Source: Thioclava atlantica
Lineage (GTDB): Bacteria > Pseudomonadota > Alphaproteobacteria > Rhodobacterales > Rhodobacteraceae
Direction: 5' to 3'
Assembly: GCF_000737065.1 (NCBI RefSeq)
Contig: NZ_AQRC01000010.1
Span: 62,001-126,000, forward strand
DNA length: 64,000 nucleotides
The notes beneath the pieces were generated by a model. It saw nothing but the letters and a program-made list of their open reading frames with translations. It was not told the DNA's origin and did not search any database. Shown here in pieces: positions 37,314 through 45,047 of this stretch (positions within the stretch are counted from its first letter, which is position 1; each line of letters begins with the position of its first letter). A program made the position numbers and the translations under genes.

Positions 37314-38663
37314 ATGGCCACAGCACTGATCACTCTCGCCGCGGGGCAAGGCACCCGCATGAATTCGGACCTGCCCAAGGTGCTCCATCAGGTGGGTCGC
37401 GCGCCCCTTGTGGCGCATGCGCTCGCGGCCGGTCGGGCGCTCGAGCCCGAGCGGGTGGTCGTCGTCGCGGGCCACGGCGCGGATCTGGTGAAAAAAGCCG
37501 TCGCCAAGATCGACCCCGAGGCCGAGATCGTGCTGCAGCAGGAGCAGCTCGGCACCGGCCATGCGGTGGCCCAGGCCCTGCCCGCGCTCGACGGGTTCGA
37601 GGGCCGCGTCATCGTGCTGTACGGCGACACGCCCTTCATCCGCCCCGAGACCCTCGAACGGCTCGCGGCGTCCGACGCCGCCGTCACCGTGCTTGGTTTC
37701 GAGGCGGCCGATCCGGGACGCTACGGGCGGCTGGTGGCGACGGGCGACACGCTTGAACGGATCGTCGAATTCAAGGATGCAACGGATGAGGAACGCGCGA
37801 TAACGCTTTGCAACTCCGGCGTTATTGCCTGCGATGCGGTACTTCTGGGCGAGCTCGTCGCGGGGCTCGGAAATGACAATGCGGCGGGTGAATATTACCT
37901 CACCGACATCGTCGCGGCCTCCCGGACCAAGGGGCTTTCGGCGCGCGTCGTGACCTGCGACGAAACCGAGACGCTCGGCATCAACACCCGCGCCGAACTG
38001 GCCCGCGCCGAGGCGCTTTTCCAGGAGCGGATGCGCGCCGAGGCGATGGAGAACGGCGTGACGATGGTCGAACCGGCCACCGTCTGGTTCGCGCTCGACA
38101 CCTGGATCGGGCGCGACGTGGTGATCGGGCCGAACGTGGTCTTCGGCCCCGGCGTCACCATCGAATCCGGCGCCGTGATCGAGGCCTTCTGCCATCTCGA
38201 GGGCTGCCACATCTCGCGCGGCGCGACCGTGGGTCCCTTCGCCCGCCTGCGTCCCGGCGCGGAACTGGCCGAGGATGTGCATATCGGCAATTTCGTCGAG
38301 GTGAAGAACTCGATCCTTGCCGAAGGCGTGAAGGTCGGCCACCTCACCTATCTGGGCGATGCCGATATCGGCGAGCACACGAATATCGGGGCGGGCACCG
38401 TGACCTGCAATTACGACGGGGTGATGAAGCACCGCACCACGATCGGCGCGAACGCCTTCATCGGATCCGACACGATGCTCGTGGCGCCGGTCACGGTGGG
38501 CAATGGTGCGCTGACCGGATCGGGTTCGGTGATCACCGAGGACGTCCCCGCCGAGGCGATCGCTGTGGAGCGTTCCAAGCAGGTGAACCGTCCCGGCGTG
38601 GCGACGAAACTTTTCTCAAAATTGCGCGCCGAGAAAGCACGGCGCATGAAGAAAGCAGATTAA
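37314..38663 (+). CDS. glmU: bifunctional GlcNAc-1-phosphate uridyltransferase/GlcN-1-phosphate acetyltransferase
   Basis: Makes UDP-GlcNAc for peptidoglycan and lipopolysaccharide. ATG 37314 (MATALITLAAGQGTRMNSD) gives 449 residues. The N-terminal uridyltransferase has LAAGQGTRM and PKVLH. The C-terminal left-handed beta helix (from about 230) shows hexapeptide repeats (IGPNVVFGPGVTIESGAVIE) and the acetyltransferase stretch NIGAGTVTCNYDG. The stop codon TAA is immediately followed by the glmS ATG, so the two steps are co-translated. Confidence 0.97.
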   Translation: MATALITLAAGQGTRMNSDLPKVLHQVGRAPLVAHALAAGRALEPERVVVVAGHGADLVKKAVAKIDPEAEIVLQQEQLGTGHAVAQALPALDGFEGRVIVLYGDTPFIRPETLERLAASDAAVTVLGFEAADPGRYGRLVATGDTLERIVEFKDATDEERAITLCNSGVIACDAVLLGELVAGLGNDNAAGEYYLTDIVAASRTKGLSARVVTCDETETLGINTRAELARAEALFQERMRAEAMENGVTMVEPATVWFALDTWIGRDVVIGPNVVFGPGVTIESGAVIEAFCHLEGCHISRGATVGPFARLRPGAELAEDVHIGNFVEVKNSILAEGVKVGHLTYLGDADIGEHTNIGAGTVTCNYDGVMKHRTTIGANAFIGSDTMLVAPVTVGNGALTGSGSVITEDVPAEAIAVERSKQVNRPGVATKLFSKLRAEKARRMKKAD

Positions 38664-40478
38664 ATGTGTGGAATTATTGGCGTTCTTGGCAAGCACGAGG
38701 TCGCACCGCTTCTGGTCGAGAGCCTCAAGCGGCTCGAATATCGCGGCTATGACAGCGCCGGGATCGCGACGGTGAACAATGGCAAGCTCGACCGCCGCCG
38801 GGCGGTGGGCAAGCTGTGGAACCTGTCCGACCTGCTGGTACACGAGCCGCTGGCGGGCAAGTCGGGGATCGGGCACACCCGCTGGGCGACGCATGGCGCG
38901 GCGACCGCGGTCAACGCCCACCCGCACCGCTCGGGGCCCGTCTCGGTCGTCCATAACGGCATCATCGAGAACTTTCGCGACCTGCGCGCCGAACTGGCCG
39001 AGGCCGGGATCTCCCCCGAGAGCGAGACCGATACCGAGACCGTCGCGCTGCTGACCCGCCTCTACATGGAGCGCGGCATGTCCCCGCGCGAGGCGGCGGT
39101 GGAAACGCTGGGCCGGCTCGAGGGGGCCTTCGCGCTGCTCTGGCTCTTCGATGGCGAGGACGACCTGATGATTGCGGCGCGCAAGGGCTCGCCGCTCGCC
39201 ATCGGGCACGGGGATGGCGAGATGTTCGTAGGCTCCGACGCCATCGCCTTGGCGCCGATGACCGACCGCATCACCTATCTCGAAGAGGGCGATTACGCCT
39301 TCATCACCCGCGCAGGCGCCGATATCTTCGACCATGCCGGCCGGCGCGCCAATCGCGACGAGAGCCGGATCGATCTGGGCCAGGCCCAGGTCGAAAAGGG
39401 CGGCTACAAGCATTTCATGGCCAAGGAGATCGCCGAACAGCCGGTGGTTCTGGCCGACGCCCTGCGCCATTACCTGCCCAAGACCGGGCTCAACCTGCCC
39501 GCGGACCTCGATTTCTCGGGCGTGGACCGGATCACGCTCATCGCCTGCGGCACCGCCCATTACGCCTGTGCGGTCGCGAAATACTGGTTCGAGCAATTCG
39601 CCCAGATCCCGGTCGAAATCGACGTCGCCTCGGAATTCCGCTACCGCGAGCCGCCGCTCTCGGAGCGCAGTTTCGCTGTCTTCGTCAGCCAGTCGGGCGA
39701 GACGGCCGATACCCTCGCCGCCCTGCGCTATTGCTCCGAGCGCGTCGCCAAGACTGTCGCGGTGGTGAACGTGCCCACCTCCTCGATCGCGCGCGAGGCC
39801 GATATCGCGCTGCCGATCCTCGCGGGCGTCGAGGTCGGCGTGGCCTCGACCAAGGCCTTCACCGCGCAGCTTCTGGTGCTCGCGGTGATGGCGCTCAAGG
39901 CGGGGAACGACCGGGGCACGCTCAGCCCCGAGCAGATCGCCGCCCATAGCGATACGCTGCTCACCCTGCCCGGCCTGATGAACCAGGCGCTCACGCTTTC
40001 CGAGCCGATCGCGCGGCTGGCCGAGCAACTGGCCGAGGCGCAGGACATTCTCTTCCTCGGGCGCGGGCCGATGTTCCCGCTCGCCCTCGAAGGCGCGCTG
40101 AAACTCAAGGAAATCAGCTACATCCATGCCGAAGGTTATGCGTCTGGCGAACTTAAGCACGGCCCGATCGCGCTGATCGACCGCATGGTGCCGGTGATCG
40201 TGATGGCGCCGCATGACCGGCTCTTCGACAAGACCGTGTCGAACATGCAGGAGGTGATGGCGCGCCACGGGATGGTGCTGCTGGCCTCGGATGCGAAAGG
40301 GCTTGCGGTGGCGGGCGAAGGCACCTGGGCGACGCTGCAGCTGCCCGAGATTGCCGAGCCTTTCGCGCCGATCCTCTATGCGGTGCCCGCGCAGCTTCTG
40401 GCCTATTACACGGCGGTCGCGAAAGGCACGGATGTCGACCAGCCGCGCAACCTCGCGAAATCGGTGACGGTCGAATGA
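38664..40478 (+). CDS. glmS: glutamine--fructose-6-phosphate aminotransferase (isomerizing)
   Basis: First enzyme of hexosamine synthesis: makes glucosamine-6-phosphate from fructose-6-phosphate and glutamine. The 604-residue protein begins MCGIIGV, with the catalytic Cys2 of the Ntn glutaminase domain; LKRLEYRGYDSAG follows. Two SIS isomerase domains (from about 285) include SQSGETADTLAAL and GRGPMFPLALEGALKLKE, and the C-terminus NLAKSVTVE is diagnostic. No glmS ribozyme is expected or seen, since glmU abuts upstream. Confidence 0.98.
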   Translation: MCGIIGVLGKHEVAPLLVESLKRLEYRGYDSAGIATVNNGKLDRRRAVGKLWNLSDLLVHEPLAGKSGIGHTRWATHGAATAVNAHPHRSGPVSVVHNGIIENFRDLRAELAEAGISPESETDTETVALLTRLYMERGMSPREAAVETLGRLEGAFALLWLFDGEDDLMIAARKGSPLAIGHGDGEMFVGSDAIALAPMTDRITYLEEGDYAFITRAGADIFDHAGRRANRDESRIDLGQAQVEKGGYKHFMAKEIAEQPVVLADALRHYLPKTGLNLPADLDFSGVDRITLIACGTAHYACAVAKYWFEQFAQIPVEIDVASEFRYREPPLSERSFAVFVSQSGETADTLAALRYCSERVAKTVAVVNVPTSSIAREADIALPILAGVEVGVASTKAFTAQLLVLAVMALKAGNDRGTLSPEQIAAHSDTLLTLPGLMNQALTLSEPIARLAEQLAEAQDILFLGRGPMFPLALEGALKLKEISYIHAEGYASGELKHGPIALIDRMVPVIVMAPHDRLFDKTVSNMQEVMARHGMVLLASDAKGLAVAGEGTWATLQLPEIAEPFAPILYAVPAQLLAYYTAVAKGTDVDQPRNLAKSVTVE

Positions 40479-41326
40479 GCCGCAAGCGCGGCAAGAAGCG
40501 GATCGCCCGGCCCCGCACCGAGGATTTCGCCCCGCTCGACCCGCAGGAAGAGGCCCGGCTGACTGCCGAGGCCGAGGCCTATGCGGCCTCGGATGCGGAT
40601 TATGAAAGCTATGCGGAGGCCGAGGAGAACGAAGAGACACTCGCGCCCCCACCCTCTCTCGAGGATGCGCTTTATGCTCTCGAGGCTTGGGAGGATCCGC
40701 AAAAGGCCGCCGAGATGGCCGCCTATCACAAGGCCGAGCGGCGCTATCTGGGGGGCTCGGTGCCCGCGATCGACGACATGGTCGCGCTCTGGCGCGGGCA
40801 GTTGGACGTGCCGGGCCGGGTGGAACTGGCGCGCGGGCTTTGGGACAGCGACATTCACGAGGCCCGGATCGCGGCGGCGAAGCTGCTCACGCAGGCACGG
40901 CTCAAGCCCGATGAGGCCGCCTGGGATCTGATCGCGTCCTGGGTGCCACAATTCGATGCCTGGGCGATCGCCGATCATGTGGCGAAGGCGGGCGGGCGGC
41001 GACTGATGGCCGAGCCTGCACGGCTCGATCAGGTCGCGGAGTGGGTGCGCTCGGATCACATGTGGACCCGGCGCGCGGCTTTCGTCTTCACCCTGCCCTG
41101 GACCAAGCAGCGCAATCCCAAGCCCGAAGACGAAGCGGTGCGCGACGAGGTTCTGGGCTGGGCGGCACAGCTTGCCGAGGATCGCGACTGGTTCATCCAG
41201 AAAGCGATCGCCTGGTGGCTGCGCGATCTGTCGAAGAAGGATCCCGAGCGGGTCCGGGCCTGGCTCGCCGAGCATGGCGAAAGACTCAAGCCCTTCGCCC
41301 GCAAGGAGGCCGGAAGGTTCCTCTGA
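40475..41326 (+). CDS. DNA alkylation repair protein, AlkD-like HEAT-repeat family
   Basis: A 283-residue protein with a basic start (MSRKRGKKRIARPRTEDF), a long acidic region (about 20-75) and a helical-repeat domain (about 80-280). The latter resembles AlkD-type glycosylases: DLIASWVPQFDAWAIADH, RSDHMWTRRAAFVFTLPW and DRDWFIQKAIAWWLRDLSKK match that family's recurrent W-D-R pattern. If correct it excises N3- and N7-alkylpurines. The ATG overlaps the glmS stop as ATGA. Its last codons lie in a palindrome shared with the convergent gene. Confidence 0.78.
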   Translation: MSRKRGKKRIARPRTEDFAPLDPQEEARLTAEAEAYAASDADYESYAEAEENEETLAPPPSLEDALYALEAWEDPQKAAEMAAYHKAERRYLGGSVPAIDDMVALWRGQLDVPGRVELARGLWDSDIHEARIAAAKLLTQARLKPDEAAWDLIASWVPQFDAWAIADHVAKAGGRRLMAEPARLDQVAEWVRSDHMWTRRAAFVFTLPWTKQRNPKPEDEAVRDEVLGWAAQLAEDRDWFIQKAIAWWLRDLSKKDPERVRAWLAEHGERLKPFARKEAGRFL

Positions 41327-41336
41327 TCAGAGGAAC
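41317..41336. terminator. perfect 20-bp palindrome spanning two convergent stop codons
   Basis: GTTCCTCTGATCAGAGGAAC is a perfect 20-bp palindrome. Read on either strand it encodes the final Phe-Leu-stop of the gene on that strand, and the two stop codons touch at 41326/41327. It could act as a bidirectional terminator, but there is no loop-sized spacer and no T-run, so the stem would need to open at its centre. Confidence 0.5.
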
Positions 41337-42010
41337 TTGTCGTAATCGCTGACCAGCAGGTGGCGCGGGGCCTCGTCTTCCTCGATCTCGGAGAAGCGGC
41401 CGATCGGGTCGCGGAAGATGTTGTCGGTCTTGTCGTCATTGACGGTCGAGACCTCGCCGATCAGCACGTCGCCGCCCTCGCCCCAGAAGGCATGCCAGTC
41501 GCCGGGGCGCAGGGTCACGCTCTCGCCGGGGCGCAGGATCAGCACCTCGCCGGGGGTGAAGATGCGCGGAACCCCGTCGCACATCACCCGACCACCGGCC
41601 GTCTCGTCGAAATTCCCCTCCGCGTCGGAGCCGTAAAGCTCGATCGCGAGATTTGCACCGCCGCGGTTGATGATGTCCTCGGCCTTGATGACATGGGTAT
41701 GCATCGGGCTGATCTGGTCCCGGCGCGAGATCAGCAGCTTCTCGGCATAGGCCATGCCATGCCCGGCCTGGAGGTCACGCAGATCGCCATTGCGCAGGGT
41801 GAAGAGGAACAGGCCGAGCCTGTCGAAATCGCCCTGCCCGTAATCGGTGATATCCCAGCCCATCGCGGCTTCGACGATGCGCTGCGCCTGCGGCAGGCGG
41901 GCCTTGAATTCGGCGGGGCTCCACCACGCGAAGGGCGGCAGGCGGAAGCCGAATTCCTGAATCATCTCTTCGGCCTGGGCCATGATCTCGTTGACGCGCG
42001 AGCGTTTCAT
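41327..42010 (-). CDS. D-lyxose/D-mannose isomerase-like cupin protein
   Basis: A 227-residue cupin. ATG 42010 (MKRSRVNEIMAQAEEMI) follows GGGGGAAG; the frame to 42241 runs into the next gene. It resembles the D-lyxose ketol-isomerase family: AYAEKLLISRRDQISPMHTH contains likely metal-binding histidines, EDIINRGGANLAIELYG follows, then the cupin turn LRPGESVTLRPGDWHAFWGE with a third His. Predicted to interconvert D-lyxose and D-xylulose, or D-mannose and D-fructose. It lies 55 bases downstream of the glutamine-amidotransferase-like gene. Confidence 0.82.
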   Translation of the reverse strand: MKRSRVNEIMAQAEEMIQEFGFRLPPFAWWSPAEFKARLPQAQRIVEAAMGWDITDYGQGDFDRLGLFLFTLRNGDLRDLQAGHGMAYAEKLLISRRDQISPMHTHVIKAEDIINRGGANLAIELYGSDAEGNFDETAGGRVMCDGVPRIFTPGEVLILRPGESVTLRPGDWHAFWGEGGDVLIGEVSTVNDDKTDNIFRDPIGRFSEIEEDEAPRHLLVSDYDKFL

Positions 42011-42065
42011 CGCTTCCCCCGGTTTCTTGCGGACGGGATGTGAATGGCGCGTCGGGCGCGCGAGG

Positions 42066-42839
42066 TCAAGCCACGCAGGCGGCCGGGCGCTCACCGCGCG
42101 CCCAGGCGCGCACGGCATCGCCGAACGCTTCGAAAAGCGGGCGCGACACCGGGTCTTCGGCGGCTTTCCATTCAGGATGCCATTGAACCGAAAGCGTAAA
42201 TCCGGGCGCGTCCTTGACCCAGATCGCCTCGGGCGTGCCATCCTCGGCGCGGCCCTCGATCACGATCCGCGGACCGGGCTGGCAGATCCCCTGCCCGTGC
42301 AACGTGTTGGTGATCACCTCTTCGGCACCCAGAAGACGGGCGAATTTCCCGCCCGGCGTGAAATGCACCTTGTGACGGTTCGAAAAGCCTTCCTCGAGCG
42401 TCCCCTCGGGTGGCATCCGGTGATTGATCCGGCCCGGCAGCTCGCGGATCTCGGGATGCAGCGTGCCGCCCATCGCGACATTCACCTCCTGGAAGCCGCG
42501 GCAGATCCCGAAGAAGGGCTGGCCCGTCTCGACGCAGCGGCGCACCAGCGGCAGGGTGATCGCGTCGCGGGCGCGGTCGAAGGTGCCGTGTTTCTCGGTC
42601 GGCGCCTCGCCATATTCCTCGGGATGCACGTTCGGGCGCCCGCCGGTCAGCAGGAAGCCGTCGCAGACCTCGCAGAGCTCGTCGATCGAGACGAATTCCG
42701 GATCGGCCGGGATCAGGAGGGGGATGCAGTCGGAGACCTTGCTCACCGCCTCGGAATTGAGCTGCCCGCCCTCGTGGACGGGGTAGCGGTCATTCACGAG
42801 GCCTCGGTTTCCGATGATGCCGACAATGGGTCTGGTCAT
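42066..42839 (-). CDS. gamma-glutamyl-gamma-aminobutyrate hydrolase-like protein (peptidase C26)
   Basis: A 257-residue class I glutamine-amidotransferase-fold hydrolase of the PuuD type. The nucleophile elbow is GICRGFQEVN with Cys113; FLLTGGRPNVHPEEYGE (near 62) forms the oxyanion loop, and LSVQWHPEWKA supplies the catalytic His and Glu. PuuD frees GABA from gamma-glutamyl-GABA in putrescine use, but no other putrescine genes are present, so the substrate is uncertain. It is followed 55 bases later by the lyxose-isomerase-like gene. Confidence 0.85.
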   Translation of the reverse strand: MTRPIVGIIGNRGLVNDRYPVHEGGQLNSEAVSKVSDCIPLLIPADPEFVSIDELCEVCDGFLLTGGRPNVHPEEYGEAPTEKHGTFDRARDAITLPLVRRCVETGQPFFGICRGFQEVNVAMGGTLHPEIRELPGRINHRMPPEGTLEEGFSNRHKVHFTPGGKFARLLGAEEVITNTLHGQGICQPGPRIVIEGRAEDGTPEAIWVKDAPGFTLSVQWHPEWKAAEDPVSRPLFEAFGDAVRAWARGERPAACVA

Positions 42840-42883
42840 GAAACTCTCCTTACGCCTGAAGCTATGCCGCGGAAGCCCGTGAG

Positions 42884-42901
42884 AAAAGGCGCATAATGCG
42901 C
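42884..42901 (-). terminator. terminator-like hairpin after the Hint gene
   Basis: On the minus strand GCGCA-TTA-TGCGC is followed after one base by TTTT. It lies 37 bases beyond the Hint gene stop and just before the hydrolase gene. The stem is short (5 bp), so efficiency may be modest. Confidence 0.4.
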
Positions 42902-42938
42902 ATCACCCTGTGCGTGAGGTGAGTCTCCGGCGCGCCGA

Positions 42939-44000
42939 TCAGGCCGCGAGATCATGGCGCAGGATCACCGCCTCGGAGGGCTTGAGCGCACGCCGCGCAT
43001 AGGCGCCATAGCTGAGCGGGTTCTGCGCCACTTCGGGGACGAGCGCCTCGAGCCCCGCGCGCTGCGCCGGTGCGATCATCTCGAGCCGTGTCGAGGCCGG
43101 GTGGAAGCTCTCGGTCTCGAGCCCGTTCGCCCGCAGCACCTGGTGACGCTCGAACATCAGGTGAATGTAATGCAGCTCTGGCAGCGGCGCCTCGAAACGG
43201 ATCTGGCGACCATTCACGAGGTCGCAAGCCCGCACGAGCACCTCCTCCTCGGCAAAGAGTGCCCGGGCGGCCTGGCCGCGCACGAGCATCCGATGCTGCG
43301 GGGAAACGATGAGATCGCGGTCGGGGCGCTCGATCCCGAAGGCTCCCGCGGAGATCCGCACCGGGCGCAGATGCGGCAAGGCATGCAACCGTGCCCCGGA
43401 GATCCGGCGCTGGCCGATCCAGCAGACGGGCTGCGCGCCGTCGTCACGGGTGAGCACCCGGTCGCCCTCGCGCAGCGCCTCGACGGGGCGGCGGCCATGC
43501 TCGGTCTCGATCAGCGTGCCGGGGGTGAAGCAGATCACCCCGGCCGGCCCTTTCCGGGCACTCTTCGGGCGCAGGTCGAGCGCTCGCTCGACCACCCACA
43601 GATCGGTATCGGCCGGCGGCATCCGGCTTGCGAACATCAGGATGCGGGTGCCGCTTTCGGGCAGTTCGAGCAGCGTCACCACATAGGCGTGATAGCCGTC
43701 GGTCACGGTGAAGCTCTGGTCCGGGGTCTGGCCTTCATCCGCTTCCCACGCAGAGGAGCGCCGCCCCACCACCTCGCCGAGAAGCTTGCGTACCGCCCGC
43801 GCGGCCTTGACGCGCCGTTCTTCCTCGCCGCGCGCATTGCGCAGGATCAGCCGGTCGTTCGGCCCGTCGACGCAGACCGCGTTTCCCGACCACCGCCAGC
43901 ACGCCCCCACGGTGACGATTTCAGGCGGCGGCGCGGAAGTGCCGTCGATTTCGGTCTGGCCCCAAGAAATGACGAAGGTGCCCTGATAGCCGGCCTTCAT
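42939..44000 (-). CDS. Hint-domain (Hedgehog/intein-type) protein
   Basis: A 353-residue protein. Residues 1 to about 150 are a domain I do not recognise, with WGQTEIDGTSAPPPEIVTVG and DGYHAYVVTLLELPESGTRI. A Hint_2 domain follows (about 155-310). It starts at the canonical nucleophile in VICFTPGTLIETEHGRRP, then VEALREGDRVLTRDDG, and ends YIHLMFERHQVLRANGLETESFHP, a block shared by many Rhodobacterales Hint proteins. No RTX repeats and no signal peptide are visible. Hint domains catalyse self-cleavage or splicing, but whether this one is active is unknown. Confidence 0.87.
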   Translation of the reverse strand: MKAGYQGTFVISWGQTEIDGTSAPPPEIVTVGACWRWSGNAVCVDGPNDRLILRNARGEEERRVKAARAVRKLLGEVVGRRSSAWEADEGQTPDQSFTVTDGYHAYVVTLLELPESGTRILMFASRMPPADTDLWVVERALDLRPKSARKGPAGVICFTPGTLIETEHGRRPVEALREGDRVLTRDDGAQPVCWIGQRRISGARLHALPHLRPVRISAGAFGIERPDRDLIVSPQHRMLVRGQAARALFAEEEVLVRACDLVNGRQIRFEAPLPELHYIHLMFERHQVLRANGLETESFHPASTRLEMIAPAQRAGLEALVPEVAQNPLSYGAYARRALKPSEAVILRHDLAA

Positions 44001-44327
44001 GCTGCCCCATCCTGCCCGATTGTTTTATTGGAAGCTTTTTCAGCTCCTTTTTTTCGTATGTACCAAAACAAACCGGCAAAGGGAATCCCTCATGATTGAC
44101 CTTAAGGGAAACTGATTGCGAGGTGACCTCACCGGAAGTTGCGGGCCTCGTGTGCTCGGCCGGCCCGTTTGGACTATACCGCTTGCCGGTTCTGGCCGTA
44201 TTTCTTCAGGCAGACACCGCCTGCGGGATGGAAGACCTTGCGAAACCGCTGGCCCGGATGGCGAAGAGCGCCGCCGGCCCCGAATCCAAGGTCCCCACCT
44301 TCGCATTACACGGAAGAGAGGATGCCA
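44001..44327. other. divergent intergenic region, Hint gene / small secreted protein
   Basis: 327 bases without a gene. The first 60 bases are AT-rich and hold an imperfect hairpin plus T7 on the plus strand (44030-44054). CCTTAAGG occurs near 44100. I could not identify convincing -35/-10 pairs for either divergent gene. The rest is GC-rich without clear structure. Confidence 0.5.
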
Positions 44328-44666
44328 ATGAAGACCATGACGACCATGAGCGGTCTTTTCCTGACCTTCGCCCTCGCGGCGGGAGCTGCCACCGCGGCGC
44401 AAGCCGCGAGCCTGCGCCCTCCGGAACTGATGCCCAATACCCAAGCTCAGGCACCGTCCGGGCCGAACCCGGCCTATTACCTGCCCGCCGATCCGCATCT
44501 GAGCCTGCTCGATCAGTCGCGCATTCAGCCCTTCGCGGGCAACGCCTCGCTCGGCAATCTCAGCTTCGAACAGGTGGCCGCGATCGAGAACGCCCTGCTG
44601 CATCCCTCGCTGAGCGACAGGCGGGCGGCCCTCATCTCGCGGAGCCTCGGAACCGGCGGGATGTGA
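44328..44666 (+). CDS. small secreted protein of unknown function
   Basis: A 112-residue protein. ATG 44328 (MKTMTTMSGLFLTFALA) has GAGAGG seven bases upstream, better than ATG 44322. The signal peptide is clear, with likely cleavage after AQAAS near residue 27. The mature part is short and polar: PPELMPNTQAQAPSGPNPAYY, then LSLLDQSRIQPFAGNAS and SFEQVAAIENALLHPSLSD. No cysteines and no recognised family. The codon bias is typical of its neighbours, so it is probably a genuine secreted protein. Confidence 0.72.
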   Translation: MKTMTTMSGLFLTFALAAGAATAAQAASLRPPELMPNTQAQAPSGPNPAYYLPADPHLSLLDQSRIQPFAGNASLGNLSFEQVAAIENALLHPSLSDRRAALISRSLGTGGM

Positions 44667-45047
44667 CGCAAAGCGCCCTGTCGAACAAAACACCGCTCAG
44701 CCAGGGCGCGCTTCCAAGGGAGGAGGAGGAAGAGAGGCGCCGGGCCGAGCGGTTTGCTTTGTGTGCAGGAATGAACGCGAGCTCAAATCTGAATTCGGAG
44801 CAAATCCCTTTCTGCCCCTGTAGAATAAGGTTCTCGCGTCGCGGTTTCAGCGTCAATCCTCGCCTGAAACGCGCCTCGCGAGGGGGAGCGCAAACCGGGC
44901 CTCGTCCGGACGAAACGCCCAAATTTTCATCACGCCCACCCACAGCGCCGAAATTTCAGTCGCCACGCAGATGTGAAAGAGGCGGCGCTCCGTCGAATCG
45001 CGAAGCGCCGCCTCCTGCCGGTGTCGGTCGAGCGTGAAAGGCCGCGC
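44667..45047. other. intergenic region between convergent genes
   Basis: 381 bases between the small secreted protein and the M29 aminopeptidase. Apart from the terminator hairpin at 44979-45014 I see no convincing gene or RNA. It is less GC-rich than the flanking coding DNA around 44760-44850. Confidence 0.5.
44979..45014 (-). terminator. intrinsic terminator of the M29 aminopeptidase gene
   Basis: GAGGCGGCGCT and AGCGCCGCCTC form a perfect 11-bp stem around a 14-base loop. On the minus strand it is followed immediately by TTTC. It is 33 bases beyond the aminopeptidase stop. Confidence 0.65.
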
